Below are positions 18,444 to 27,103 of a stretch of DNA of 64,000 nt, in pieces. The stretch's first letter is position 1. Each line of letters begins with the position of its first letter. Both the position numbers and the translations under genes were made by a program. The stretch comes from Peptoniphilus harei (GTDB taxonomy: Bacteria; Bacillota; Clostridia; Tissierellales; Peptoniphilaceae): NCBI RefSeq assembly GCF_900454685.1, contig NZ_UATM01000032.1, positions 496,001-560,000 on the forward strand, in the 5' to 3' direction. The notes under the pieces were generated by a model. That model had not been told where the DNA came from, did no database searches, and saw only the letters and a program-made list of their open reading frames with translations.

Positions 18444-18485
18444 TTTGTCTTAATTGTAGTAATATAATCTAAAAGGAATGATAAA

Positions 18486-19865
18486 ATGGGAAATTTAAAT
18501 GATACAATAGCTGCTATCTCTACAGCAATCGGCGAGGCCGGCATTGCTGTAGTAAGAATGAGTGGCGATGATTCAATTAATATAATAGATGAAATTTTCA
18601 AATCTGCCAGTGGAAAAAAGATGGCAGAGGCTGAAAATAGGAAGTTTTTATACGGTCATATAGTTGACGGAGATAAACAAATCGATGAAGTCCTAGTTGT
18701 TAAGATGAAGGGACCCCACTCCTATACAGCAGAAGACATTATTGAAATCCACTGCCATGGTGGTGTGGTATCTGTAAAAAGGATTCTTAACTTAATTCTT
18801 TCTAAAGGTGCAAGACTTGCTGAAAAAGGTGAGTTCACTAAGAGGGGCTTTTTAAATGGAAGAATTGACTTAACTCAAGCAGAAGCCGTAATTGACATGA
18901 TTAAGGCAAAGACTGACTTGTCTTTTGACATGGGTTTAAATCAATTAAGTGGTGCCTTGAGTGAAGTTCTTAATAAATTAAAGGACGAACTTGTATCTAT
19001 GCAGGCTCTAATTGTTGCAAACATTGACTTTCCAGATGAGGATATTGAGGATGCTGCCTATAATGACCTTATTGAAAGGTCCAACAAAATCCTTGATAAG
19101 ATGGATAATCTCTTAGATAATTCAAAGAATTCAAGGCTTTTAAGGGATGGAATAAACACAGTTATCCTTGGAAAACCAAATGTTGGTAAGTCCTCTCTTT
19201 TAAATGGTCTTTTAAAATATGACAGGGCCATAGTCACTGATATTGCTGGAACAACTAGGGATATTATAGAAGACTATATAAACCTCGATGGTGTCCTATT
19301 GAAGATCACAGATACAGCAGGAATCAGGGAAACTGACGATGAAGTTGAAAAAATTGGTGTAAATATAGCCAGAGAAAAGCTAAAGGAAGCTGACCTTGTT
19401 ATTGCAATTTTTGATATTTCTCGTGAGTTTGACAAGGACGACGAAGAAATTTTAAATCTAATAAAGGACAAGAAGCACATCACTATTTTAAATAAGGATG
19501 ACTTGGAACAAAAGATTTCTGATGAAGAAATAAAAAAATACTTCAAGGATGATTATTTGAGACTTTCTGTAATGGAAAATGAGTCAGTAAAAAAGATAGA
19601 AAACCTAATTATTGACCTCTTCTTTGACGGAGAACTTCAAATATCCTCTGATTCAGTCCTTTCCAATCTAAGACATATAAATGCCTTAAAGGAAGCAAAA
19701 AAATCTCTTTTAGAGGTAAATGAGAGCTTAAAGAAAAAGGTCTTTTTAGATTTAATTGAAGTTGACCTAGAAAATGTAATAGGCCACATTTCTGAAATAA
19801 CAGGAACAATTACAACAGAAGATATTTTAGACAGGGTATTTTCTGATTTTTGTATAGGAAAGTAG
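18486..19865 (+). CDS. mnmE: tRNA modification GTPase MnmE
   Basis: The 459-residue protein works with MnmG to place the carboxymethylaminomethyl group on U34 of tRNAs. It has the tetrahydrofolate-binding N-domain (ETGE-type IDEVLVVKMKGPHSYTAED), then the G domain with GKPNVGKSSLLNGLL, DIAGTTRDII, DTAGIRETDDEVEKIG and LNKDD, and ends with the required FCIGK cysteine motif. It lies 6 bases ahead of mnmG. Confidence 0.97.
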   Translation: MGNLNDTIAAISTAIGEAGIAVVRMSGDDSINIIDEIFKSASGKKMAEAENRKFLYGHIVDGDKQIDEVLVVKMKGPHSYTAEDIIEIHCHGGVVSVKRILNLILSKGARLAEKGEFTKRGFLNGRIDLTQAEAVIDMIKAKTDLSFDMGLNQLSGALSEVLNKLKDELVSMQALIVANIDFPDEDIEDAAYNDLIERSNKILDKMDNLLDNSKNSRLLRDGINTVILGKPNVGKSSLLNGLLKYDRAIVTDIAGTTRDIIEDYINLDGVLLKITDTAGIRETDDEVEKIGVNIAREKLKEADLVIAIFDISREFDKDDEEILNLIKDKKHITILNKDDLEQKISDEEIKKYFKDDYLRLSVMENESVKKIENLIIDLFFDGELQISSDSVLSNLRHINALKEAKKSLLEVNESLKKKVFLDLIEVDLENVIGHISEITGTITTEDILDRVFSDFCIGK

Positions 19866-19871
19866 GTAAAG

Positions 19872-21776
19872 ATGTCAGACGTTAAATATTATGAAGCGGG
19901 AGACTTTGACACAGTAGTCATTGGAGCAGGCCATGCTGGCAGTGAGGCTGCCCTTGCCTCTGCAAGACTTGGTGCAAAGACTCTCCTATTATGTATAAAT
20001 TTAGATTCAATTGCGCAAATGAGCTGTAATCCAAATATTGGAGGAACTGGAAAGGGCCACCTAGTTCGTGAAATTGACGCACTTGGTGGAGAAATGGCTA
20101 AAAACATTGACAAAACTTTTATCCAATCTAAGATGCTAAACACATCTAAGGGACCTGCAGTTCATTCGCTTAGGGTTCAAGCTGATAAGAGAAAATATCA
20201 CGAAGAGATGAAGAGAGTTCTAGAAAATGAAGAAAACCTCTATCTTGTGGAAGATGAAGCTATAAGAATTTTAAAAGAAGGTAATAAGGTAAGTGGAGTT
20301 TTGACAAGAAATGGTGCAAAATACAATACCAAAGCTGTTGTAATCTGCAGTGGAACTTATCTTAGGGCAAGGATTTTTATGGGAGAAGTTAACTTCTCAT
20401 CTGGTCCATCTGGTTTTGGACCTGCCAACCACCTTTCTTCTAGTTTGGAAGAAGATTTTGGAATGGAACTTCAAAGGCTTAAAACTGGTACACCAGCCAG
20501 GGTCCTAAGAAGTTCTATTGACTTATCTGTTATGAAGGAACAGGCTGGAGATGAAGAAATCATTCCATTTTCCTTCTTAAATATTGATAAGAAATATGAT
20601 ATTGACCAAGAACTTTGTTACCTTACTTACACAACTAAGAAATGTCACGAAATTATAAGGGATAATATTGAAAGGTCTGCCTTGGCCCTTGGAGACATTG
20701 AGGGAAAGGGCCCAAGATATTGTCCATCTATTGAAGACAAGGTTATGAGGTTTGGGGACAGGGATTCCCACCAAGTATTTATTGAGCCAGAAGGACTTAC
20801 TACTGATGAAATGTATATACAAGGTGTTTCCTCTTCCCTACCTGTTGAAATTCAACAAGAGTTTTACAAGGAAATAATTGGGATGGAAAACTGCAAAATC
20901 CTTAGACCTGCCTATGCCATAGAATATGATGCCATTGATGCAACTCTTTTAAAGAGAAGTCTTGAACACATGGACTATGAAGGTCTTTTCTTTGCAGGAC
21001 AAATAAATGGGTCCAGTGGTTATGAAGAAGCAGGAGCCCAAGGCATAGTTGCAGGTATCAATGCAGCTCTAAAGGTCCAAGGAAAAGATCCCTTTATCCT
21101 AGATAGGTCTGAAGCTTATATAGGCGTTTTAATCGATGATCTTGTAACCAAGGGAACTCGTGAACCCTATAGGATGATGACATCAAGGGCAGAGTACAGG
21201 CTAACACTTAGACAAGACAACGCAGACCTCAGATTGACTGAAAGAGGAAGGGAAATTGGTCTTGTAGATGATGAGAGATATGAAGGTTACCTATACAGAA
21301 AAAAGGCAATTGAAGATGAAATAAAGAGAATTAAGAAGATTCAAATCAACCCAACTGCTGAAAACAATAAGATTTTAGAGTCACTTGGATCTACTGAGAC
21401 TCAAAATTCCTTTAGTCTTTATGAAATGATAAAAAGGCCAGAACTTGATTATAAAAAACTAGAAGTCTTTGATCCAGATAGACCTCCTGTCCGTGAAGAT
21501 GTAATAAGAAATATAGAAATAGAAATAAAATACGAAGGATATATTAAGAAGCAAGAAATCCAAATCAAACAATTTAAAAAGCTTGAAAATAAGAAGCTTT
21601 CAAAGAACCTTGACTACAAGGCTATAGATGGTCTTAGGATTGAAGCAAGAGAAAAGCTATCTGATATTAGGCCAGAATCTATTGGTCAAGCATCGAGAAT
21701 AACTGGAGTTTCACCTGCTGATATAAATGTCCTTCTTATCCACTTAGAACAAATGAGGAGAAAAAATGTTAGTTGA
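19872..21776 (+). CDS. mnmG: tRNA U34 carboxymethylaminomethyl enzyme MnmG (GidA)
   Basis: The 634-residue FAD protein is the partner of MnmE. The dinucleotide fold is [19 protein letters not shown], followed by [35 protein letters not shown] and the C-terminal [21 protein letters not shown] signature. Length and architecture are standard. Its last codons overlap the start of rsmG by 11 bases. Confidence 0.97.
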   Translation: MSDVKYYEAGDFDTVVIGAGHAGSEAALASARLGAKTLLLCINLDSIAQMSCNPNIGGTGKGHLVREIDALGGEMAKNIDKTFIQSKMLNTSKGPAVHSLRVQADKRKYHEEMKRVLENEENLYLVEDEAIRILKEGNKVSGVLTRNGAKYNTKAVVICSGTYLRARIFMGEVNFSSGPSGFGPANHLSSSLEEDFGMELQRLKTGTPARVLRSSIDLSVMKEQAGDEEIIPFSFLNIDKKYDIDQELCYLTYTTKKCHEIIRDNIERSALALGDIEGKGPRYCPSIEDKVMRFGDRDSHQVFIEPEGLTTDEMYIQGVSSSLPVEIQQEFYKEIIGMENCKILRPAYAIEYDAIDATLLKRSLEHMDYEGLFFAGQINGSSGYEEAGAQGIVAGINAALKVQGKDPFILDRSEAYIGVLIDDLVTKGTREPYRMMTSRAEYRLTLRQDNADLRLTERGREIGLVDDERYEGYLYRKKAIEDEIKRIKKIQINPTAENNKILESLGSTETQNSFSLYEMIKRPELDYKKLEVFDPDRPPVREDVIRNIEIEIKYEGYIKKQEIQIKQFKKLENKKLSKNLDYKAIDGLRIEAREKLSDIRPESIGQASRITGVSPADINVLLIHLEQMRRKNVS

Positions 21777-22458
21777 TTATTTCAAGGAATATGACCTTGA
21801 TACAAAAAATATAGATAAGTATGAGAGATATAAAAAATTAATCCTAGATTATAACCAACACACAAATCTTACAAGAATAACTGAAGATGATGAGTTTAAT
21901 GTAAAACACTTTTTGGACTGCCTAAGCCTTATAAAAACTGGAAAGTTTAGCGGAAGTGAAAAAATTATAGACATTGGAACAGGAGCAGGATTTCCTGGAG
22001 TCCCATTAAAACTCTACAATGAAGAGCTCGATGTAACCCTACTAGACTCCCTAAGAAAGAGGATTGACTTCTTGGATGGAGTTATAGAAGACCTAGGCCT
22101 TAAAAACATAAGGGCAGTTCATGCAAGAGCAGAAGAAGTTGCAAGGACAGATGAATATAGAGAACAGTTTGATGTTGCGGTATCAAGGGCTGTGGCCAAC
22201 CTATCAACTCTTACAGAATATGCAATGGGTTTTGTGAAAGTCGGTGGATATTTCATATCTCAAAAAGGACCAGAGTATAAAGAAGAAATTAAGAATGGCA
22301 AAAGAGCAATAGAAGTTATGGGTGGAGAAGTTGAAGATGTAATTCACACTCCCCTACCTAATGATATTGATCACTATATAATTGTAATAAAAAAGGTAAA
22401 AGCTACTGACAAGAAATATCCAAGAGGTGAAGGTAAACCTAGGAAGTCTCCCCTATAA
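21766..22458 (+). CDS. rsmG: 16S rRNA (guanine-N7) methyltransferase RsmG (GidB)
   Basis: The 230-residue SAM-dependent enzyme methylates G527 of 16S rRNA. It has the start [25 protein letters not shown] and the SAM site [15 protein letters not shown]. The start at 21766 is fixed by GAGGAG five bases upstream, inside mnmG. The C-terminus [14 protein letters not shown] is normal. Its likely terminator is the first parS-like palindrome. Confidence 0.95.
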   Translation: MLVDYFKEYDLDTKNIDKYERYKKLILDYNQHTNLTRITEDDEFNVKHFLDCLSLIKTGKFSGSEKIIDIGTGAGFPGVPLKLYNEELDVTLLDSLRKRIDFLDGVIEDLGLKNIRAVHARAEEVARTDEYREQFDVAVSRAVANLSTLTEYAMGFVKVGGYFISQKGPEYKEEIKNGKRAIEVMGGEVEDVIHTPLPNDIDHYIIVIKKVKATDKKYPRGEGKPRKSPL

Positions 22459-22495
22459 GTTAGTTATTTACACAAACAAACACAAAGAAAAAATT

Positions 22496-22518
22496 AAGGC
22501 TCCACGTGGAGCCTTTTT
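22496..22518 (+). terminator. rsmG terminator overlapping parS-like site 1
   Basis: A 20-bp perfect palindrome (22496-22515) is followed immediately by a T run (22514-22518). As RNA it would form an 8-bp stem with a tetraloop plus U-tract, so the same bases can act as terminator and as ParB site. Confidence 0.7.
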
Positions 22519-22606
22519 GCTTGCAATAAAACTTAATATTTCGATAAATTATTATGCTCCACGTAGAGCATTTAGTATAAATATTATTTGTGCTCTACGT
22601 AGAGCA
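22498..22606. other. parS: Cluster of three parS-like centromere sites
   Basis: Three 16-bp palindromes sit just upstream of parA: GGCTCCACGTGGAGCC (22498-22513), TGCTCCACGTAGAGCA (22555-22570) and TGCTCTACGTAGAGCA (22591-22606). They match the Firmicutes parS plan (TGTTNCACGTGNAACA) with a C-T-C arm in place of T-T-N. Centre spacings are 57 and 36 bases. Position next to parAB and near oriC is the usual place for parS. Confidence 0.85.
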
Positions 22607-22708
22607 TGAGGCTAAAATTAGAATAAAAATTTTGCACTAATACTTTCCTCATCTTTAAAATGCTTCTTAAACATGATATTATTAATTATATAGAAATGAG
22701 GTAAGAAT

Positions 22709-23464
22709 ATGTCTGTTGTAATTACAGTTTTTAATCAAAAGGGTGGTGTTGGAAAGAGCACCACAGTCATAAATTTAAGTTCAGCATTGGCTCTAAGAGG
22801 CAAAAAAACTCTAATAGTGGACATGGATCCCCAAGGAAATGCTACATCGGGCCTTGGTCTATATGAATTTGACAATATGATTTACGATTTTTTAATAGAT
22901 GAAGAATTGGATTCGATATATCCAACAGGTTTTTCAAAACTTGATATAATCCCATCAAACTCGGAGTTTGCTGGAGTGGAGATAGAACTAGCAAGGCACG
23001 AAGATTGGCAATTTAAATTAAAAAAGATGATAGATAAGGTGAAGGACAATTATGATTTTGTAATTATAGATTCACCACCTTCTCTTGGAATCCTATCAAT
23101 GATGTCACTTGTGGCAAGTGATAAGATTTTAGTGCCAGTCCAATGTGAATATTATGCACTTGAAGGAGTATCTCAACTTATGGACACTATGACCCTTGTA
23201 AGGGATAACTTTAATCCAAGCTTGAGCCTACTAGGTGTTGTAATGTGTATGTTCGATGGAAGGACAAACTTATCTAACCAGGTAGTTGAAGAAGTTCAAA
23301 AGCACTTTGACAACAAGGTATTTAAAACTTTTATACCAAGAAATGTAAGATTGGCTGAAGCTCCAAGCTATGGAATGAACATATACGACTATGACAGCAG
23401 TTCTAAGGGGGCTAAGGCTTACACAGACCTTGCCAAGGAAGTTATAGGTGAGATAAATGACTAA
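22709..23464 (+). CDS. parA: Chromosome partitioning ATPase ParA/Soj
   Basis: The 251-residue ATPase has the deviant Walker A FNQKGGVGKSTTVINLSSAL, switch I VDMDPQGNATSGLG and Walker B-type DFVIIDSPPSLGIL. It uses ATP-dependent DNA binding to move ParB-parS complexes and to control DnaA. An eight-base overlap with parB shows coupling. The parS-like cluster lies 100 bases upstream. Confidence 0.96.
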   Translation: MSVVITVFNQKGGVGKSTTVINLSSALALRGKKTLIVDMDPQGNATSGLGLYEFDNMIYDFLIDEELDSIYPTGFSKLDIIPSNSEFAGVEIELARHEDWQFKLKKMIDKVKDNYDFVIIDSPPSLGILSMMSLVASDKILVPVQCEYYALEGVSQLMDTMTLVRDNFNPSLSLLGVVMCMFDGRTNLSNQVVEEVQKHFDNKVFKTFIPRNVRLAEAPSYGMNIYDYDSSSKGAKAYTDLAKEVIGEIND

Positions 23465-24308
23465 GAAAAAGGGTCTAGGAAGAGGAATTGGAAACTTTCT
23501 AAATTCCAGTGAAAAAATAAGAGAAGTTATAGAAGAAGAACGCTCCAAACTTATGGAAATTAGCACTTCTGATATTGTTGCAAACGAGGGACAACCTAGG
23601 AAGAACTTTAATGAAGAAGACCTAAAAGACCTAGCAGCTTCGATTGAAAAATACGGTATAATCCAACCACTTTTATTGAAGAAAAAAGAAGATAAGTATG
23701 AGATTATAGCTGGAGAAAGAAGATTTAGGGCTGCAAAACTTGCAAGTTTAGAAAAAGTCCCAGCAATTGTAAAAGATATTACTGACCATGAATCTTCAAG
23801 GATTGCTATAATAGAAAACATTCAAAGAAAGGACTTAAACCCTGTTGAAGAAGCCATGAGTTACAGGCACCTACTAGATTCACAAGATCTCACACAAAAG
23901 GAACTTGCAGAAGAAATAGGCAAATCTAGACAATATATAGGTAACACTATTAGATTATTAAATCTTGACCCAAGAGTCTTAAAACTTCTTGAAGAAGAAA
24001 AAATATCTGTATCCCATGGTAAAAAACTTCTTTCTATTAAGGATGGAGATAAGCAATATAAAGAAGCCATGAGGATTATAAAAGACTCTCTACCTGTAAA
24101 TAACAACAAGAAAAGTGTAAAAAAACCAAGGGTTCAAGAAAAAGAAGACATATTCTTAGAAGACATGAGAAGCCAAGTGGAAAGGTCTCTTGGAACAAAG
24201 GTTAATTTCAAAAAAAGAGGTAAGGTTGGAAAAATCGAAATAGAATATTATGGAGAAGAAGACCTATCTAGGATTCTTGATCTAATTTTGGCTAGAGAGT
24301 TGGATTAA
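23457..24308 (+). CDS. parB: Chromosome partitioning CTPase/DNA-binding protein ParB/Spo0J
   Basis: The 283-residue protein begins with KKKGLGRGIGNFLNSSE, carries the CTP-binding/ParB motif EIIAGERRFRAAKLA near residue 85, the helix-turn-helix TQKELAEEIGKSRQYIGNTIRLL, and a C-terminal dimerization region. It should load at the three parS-like palindromes upstream. A two-base gap to phzF suggests the operon continues. Confidence 0.96.
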   Translation: MTKKKGLGRGIGNFLNSSEKIREVIEEERSKLMEISTSDIVANEGQPRKNFNEEDLKDLAASIEKYGIIQPLLLKKKEDKYEIIAGERRFRAAKLASLEKVPAIVKDITDHESSRIAIIENIQRKDLNPVEEAMSYRHLLDSQDLTQKELAEEIGKSRQYIGNTIRLLNLDPRVLKLLEEEKISVSHGKKLLSIKDGDKQYKEAMRIIKDSLPVNNNKKSVKKPRVQEKEDIFLEDMRSQVERSLGTKVNFKKRGKVGKIEIEYYGEEDLSRILDLILARELD

Positions 24309-24310
24309 AT

Positions 24311-25201
24311 ATGAAGAGATTTTACACAATATACCTAGTATCAGCCTTTTCAGACAGGCCATTTATGGGAAATTCTACAGGCGTTGTCATAGATGATGGA
24401 AGACTCACAGACCTAGAGATGAAAAACATAGCAATGGATATAAATCAATCTGTTGTAGTTTTTGTTAGACAACTAGATAGGGATAGATATCTCACAAGAT
24501 TTTTCACACCAGATGGAGAAATCAACCTTTGTGGTCACGCAACTATTGCAACTTTTTATGCCCTTGCAGAAAATGAATACATCATGTCCAAGGAAGATGG
24601 GGTAAAAAATATTATCCAACATACAAAGATTGGAAAGATTCCAGTAGAGCTTGATTACAAAAATTCTAAGATACAAAATGTCTATATGAATTTAAATGTT
24701 GAATTGAGGGAAAAATACGAGGCCCCAGAAGGCGTTTTAAGAGCTTTAAATTTAGGTCCTAATGATATAGGTCTAGAAATTAAAGAAAGCTTAAATATGG
24801 AGAAAATATCCACAGGAACCTGTGATATCCTTGTTCCAGTAAAAAATGAAGAGATTTTATCGTCTATTAGCCTAAGTAGAGATGAAGCAATAAAAATTTC
24901 TAGAGAAGAAAAGATAATTTCCATCCATGCTTTTACAACACAAGATGGAAAAGAAATTAAACAAAGAACCTTCTCACCAATTATAGGTGCTGACGAAGAA
25001 TTTGGCAGTGGAACATCAACTGCAGCCACAATGCACTACCTAAAGGCAAATGACCTTGCAAAGAGCGACTCTATTTTAGCAACTCAAGGAGATTATATTG
25101 GAAGAGTTTCAAAGGTTATAACTAGCCTGGGAAAAAATGATAAGAAAATAAGGGTCGGTGGAAGGGCCTACGTATTTATGAATGGAGTTATAAATTTATA
25201 A
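24311..25201 (+). CDS. PhzF-family epimerase/isomerase-like protein
   Basis: The 296-residue protein has the double-hotdog PhzF fold marks: FSDRPFMGNSTGVVIDD at the start, RFFTPDGEINLCGHATIAT in the middle and EFGSGTSTAATMHYL near the end, with the catalytic glutamate in DGEINLCGH. Members include phenazine enzyme PhzF and diaminopimelate-epimerase relatives of unknown substrate. It is only two bases from parB and is coupled to the next small gene; there is no phenazine cluster, so the true substrate is unknown. Confidence 0.85.
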   Translation: MKRFYTIYLVSAFSDRPFMGNSTGVVIDDGRLTDLEMKNIAMDINQSVVVFVRQLDRDRYLTRFFTPDGEINLCGHATIATFYALAENEYIMSKEDGVKNIIQHTKIGKIPVELDYKNSKIQNVYMNLNVELREKYEAPEGVLRALNLGPNDIGLEIKESLNMEKISTGTCDILVPVKNEEILSSISLSRDEAIKISREEKIISIHAFTTQDGKEIKQRTFSPIIGADEEFGSGTSTAATMHYLKANDLAKSDSILATQGDYIGRVSKVITSLGKNDKKIRVGGRAYVFMNGVINL

Positions 25202-25617
25202 TGGGAAGAAGACAGAAAAAATCAAATAGATCAAGGTTAGTCCTTGTAATATTCTTTGCCATCCTAGTTTTTTTTGGAGGTAGCCTAGTATCTTCTAGAA
25301 ATAAGATAGTAGATATAAACCCAAGAGACGTTGATTATATCGAGATAATAGGCTTTAAAACTGGCAATATGAAGACAATTAAGGATAGAAAAATAGTTAC
25401 TAAGATATGTAAGGACTTAAACAGCCTAAGGGGTAAACAAGCCAACAAGGATACCAATGGCGAAATTGCAAATTACATCAATGTTTATTTCACAAGTGGC
25501 AACAAGATTTCCTTTGTTAAGACTGGACTAACTATTAGGGTTAACAATATTTATTACAATGTAAGTTCAAGAAACTCTAAGATGATTGACGAAATAATAG
25601 AAAAATATGGAAGATAA
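25201..25617 (+). CDS. Small membrane-anchored protein of unknown function
   Basis: The 138-residue protein has a basic start (GRRQKKSNRSR), one transmembrane helix (LVLVIFFAILVFFGGSLV) at about residues 13-30, and an extracellular part of about 105 residues with DVDYIEIIGFKTGNMKTI and a closing MIDEIIEKYGR. It resembles small DUF5301-like secreted proteins, but that is a weak resemblance. It starts on the stop codon of the PhzF-like gene (TAATG) and is the last gene of the parAB transcript. Confidence 0.6.
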   Translation: MGRRQKKSNRSRLVLVIFFAILVFFGGSLVSSRNKIVDINPRDVDYIEIIGFKTGNMKTIKDRKIVTKICKDLNSLRGKQANKDTNGEIANYINVYFTSGNKISFVKTGLTIRVNNIYYNVSSRNSKMIDEIIEKYGR

Positions 25618-25646
25618 ACCTGGTGGCTTATGCTCACTGGTTTTTT
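25617..25646 (+). terminator. Terminator of the parAB-phzF operon
   Basis: AACC(T)GGTG pairs with CACTGGTT, with one bulge, and is followed by T6. It starts at the stop codon of the last gene. Confidence 0.75.
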
Positions 25647-25659
25647 ATTGTAAAAAATT

Positions 25660-25840
25660 TGTGGATAAATTTATATTAAGTGCTTGTTGATAAAAAATAA
25701 AAATCTAAAAACTATTAACAATTTCTTATTTTTAGAGAAAATTGCGAATTATAATCAACATTTGTAGATAAGAAGAGGAAATTGTGGATAAAAAAGCTTG
25801 AAAATTAAGTAAAAAACTAAGGGAAGGGCACTTATCCACA
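25660..25840. other. Second DnaA-box cluster, outside oriC
   Basis: Five boxes occur within 181 bases: TGTGGATAA at 25660-25668 and 25783-25791, TTATCCACA at 25832-25840 (all three perfect), TGTTGATAA at 25685-25693 and TGTAGATAA at 25763-25771. There is no gene here. The cluster is about 9.8 kb from oriC and may titrate DnaA or regulate initiation. Confidence 0.75.
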
Positions 25841-25880
25841 GAAATAACTTAAAAAAACTCTTTTCTTTATAAATTTCATA

Positions 25881-25930
25881 AAAATATAGTCTAAGATAAG
25901 AATTACTCCCTTTCTTAGACTATATTTTTA
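25881..25930. terminator. Long perfect hairpin, bidirectional terminator-like
   Basis: A 16-bp perfect stem (25881-25896 with 25913-25928) has A and T runs at its two ends. It lies between convergent units and follows a gene-free DnaA-box region, so it may stop transcription in both directions. Confidence 0.6.
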
Positions 25931-25932
25931 AT

Positions 25933-25964
25933 AAAAAAGACCCGACTTAGGTCGAGTCTTTTTT
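25933..25964 (-). terminator. Terminator of the holin-IV-like gene
   Basis: AAAAAGACTCGAC-CTAA-GTCGGGTC with a T6 run on the minus strand, directly after the stop codon. Confidence 0.85.
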
Positions 25965-25967
25965 ATA

Positions 25968-26300
25968 TTACATAGTTTTTTTGTCAACTGGTAGGAATGA
26001 ATCCACAATACCAAGGATAAGAGCACCAACAACAGCACCAAGAACTGATACTGTAAATCCATCAACAATTTGACCTGTGATGAATAAAATTATTGCTGCA
26101 ACAACAAATCCTACTGCACCTCTACCAAATGGTGAAGCGTCAACTCCTGTGAACTTATTGATTGCCCAGTCCAAAATTCCTATTACAATAGCTGCCATAA
26201 TAGCTGTAGAATAACCGTCTGTTTGAATTCCAATGGAAAGTGCAGAAGTTAGTAAAACAGCTAATCCACTTACTAAAACTTTAATAATTAAACTAATCAT
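25968..26300 (-). CDS. Four-TMS 'phage holin superfamily IV' type membrane protein
   Basis: I place the start at 26300 because GGAGG stands 8 bases upstream and the hydrophobic protein begins MISLIIKVLVSGLAV; a longer frame to 26423 has no ribosome-binding site. The resulting 110-residue protein has about four membrane helices, with IQTDGYSTAIMAAIVIGILD and a closing LGIVDSFLPVDKKTM. This matches the small family often labelled mycobacterial-type four-TMS holin, usually a chromosomal membrane protein and not a phage gene. No phage genes surround it. Confidence 0.7.
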   Translation of the reverse strand: MISLIIKVLVSGLAVLLTSALSIGIQTDGYSTAIMAAIVIGILDWAINKFTGVDASPFGRGAVGFVVAAIILFITGQIVDGFTVSVLGAVVGALILGIVDSFLPVDKKTM

Positions 26301-26414
26301 AAATGATTCCTCCCTACTTAATATATAACCAAGGAAATGGAAATTAAACAATTTATATTTAAATTTATATCTATCCAAGACAATTTGTGGTATAAAAATA
26401 AGAGGAGGTAGACC

Positions 26415-26744
26415 ATGAAACACGTGAAAATAGAAGTATTTATCCCAAGAGAAGACAGCATAAAATTAATTGATAAAATTAACGAAAAAGGTTTCTTAAA
26501 AGAAGAAAATTATGACTATTGTTATGCAGAAACATATGTTAAAGGTCATTTTAGGCCAATTGAAGGGGCAAACCCCTATATAGGAAGCCTAAATAAAGTT
26601 GAAGAAGTAGAGGAATCTAAGTTAGAATTTAGGATAAGAAGAGAAGATTTAGAGGAAGCTATGAAAATTATAAGGGAAAATCATCCCTATGAAGTTCCAG
26701 TGATAAATATAATTGAATTAATAGATTTGAATTTGGAGATATAA
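26415..26744 (+). CDS. CutA/Nif3-insert-like PII-fold protein
   Basis: The 109-residue protein reads VKIEVFIPREDSIKLIDKINEKG at the start, then YCYAETYVKGHFRP and a closing IRENHPYEVPVINIIEL. This is the ferredoxin-like domain found inserted in YqfO/NIF3 proteins and related to CutA. Function is unknown; metal or nucleotide sensing is suggested for the fold. The AGAGGAGG site 8 bases ahead supports the start. Confidence 0.7.
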   Translation: MKHVKIEVFIPREDSIKLIDKINEKGFLKEENYDYCYAETYVKGHFRPIEGANPYIGSLNKVEEVEESKLEFRIRREDLEEAMKIIRENHPYEVPVINIIELIDLNLEI

Positions 26745-26916
26745 AAGTAGAATTAATAAAAATATAGACAAAGAAATTGAAAATCAAACAAAAAATATTT
26801 TGTGACTAATTCTACTTGGTGAATTTAAAATTTATAAAAAATATAAAGCTAGAGCCAATTTATTATGATCAAAAAATTGAAATCTAAAGAAATTTGAAAT
26901 AGGAAAAAAACTTCCA

Positions 26917-26947
26917 TAAAAAAATCACCTGCTAATGCAAGTGATTT
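26917..26947 (-). terminator. Terminator after tRNA-Arg
   Basis: An 11-bp stem (26922-26932 with 26937-26947, one G-U-type pair) is followed on the minus strand by T7. It abuts the CCA end of the tRNA. Confidence 0.85.
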
Positions 26948-26948
26948 G

Positions 26949-27025
26949 TGGCGTCCACGAGAGGAGTCGAACCTCCGGCCCCACGCTTAGGAGGCGTGTG
27001 CTCTATCCAACTGAGCTACGTAGAC
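26949..27025 (-). tRNA. trnR: tRNA-Arg, anticodon CCU
   Basis: The minus strand folds as a cloverleaf: acceptor GTCTACG with CGTGGAC, D-arm AGCTCAGTTGGATAGAGC, anticodon stem CACGC/GCGTG around loop CTCCTAA (anticodon CCT), T-arm with GGTTCGACTCC, discriminator G and an encoded CCA end. It reads AGG codons, which are frequent in this AT-rich genome's arginine usage. Its own terminator follows. Confidence 0.95.
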
Positions 27026-27052
27026 CTATAAAATTATTGTATATAAATAATG

Positions 27053-27085
27053 AAGAAGTGTCAATATTTTATGACACTTCTTTTT
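27053..27085. terminator. Hairpin terminator between dacA-like gene and tRNA
   Basis: AAGAAGTGTCA (27053-27063) pairs with TGACACTTCTT (27072-27082). It follows the stop of the carboxypeptidase gene on the minus strand; the better T run is on the plus strand, so it may act both ways. Confidence 0.7.
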
Positions 27086-27103
27086 AAATCTTAGTTTATT
27101 AAC

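Noticed and set aside
22427-22609. 60-codon open frame over the parS-like sites
   Set aside because: It overlaps the end of rsmG, has no ribosome-binding site, and its apparent repeats (APRRAF, ALRRA) come from the palindromes themselves.
25968-26423. Prophage holin
   Set aside because: The 'holin IV' label is a family name only; no phage genes, attachment sites or lysis genes are near.
26416-26431. AACACGTGAA, possible parS at the start of the CutA-like gene
   Set aside because: Only the central CACGTG and two flanking bases fit; it is at a coding start and unlike the three clear sites.
27012-27022. CTACGTAG core resembling parS site 3
   Set aside because: It is the acceptor/D-arm junction of tRNA-Arg and the flanking arms are not palindromic.
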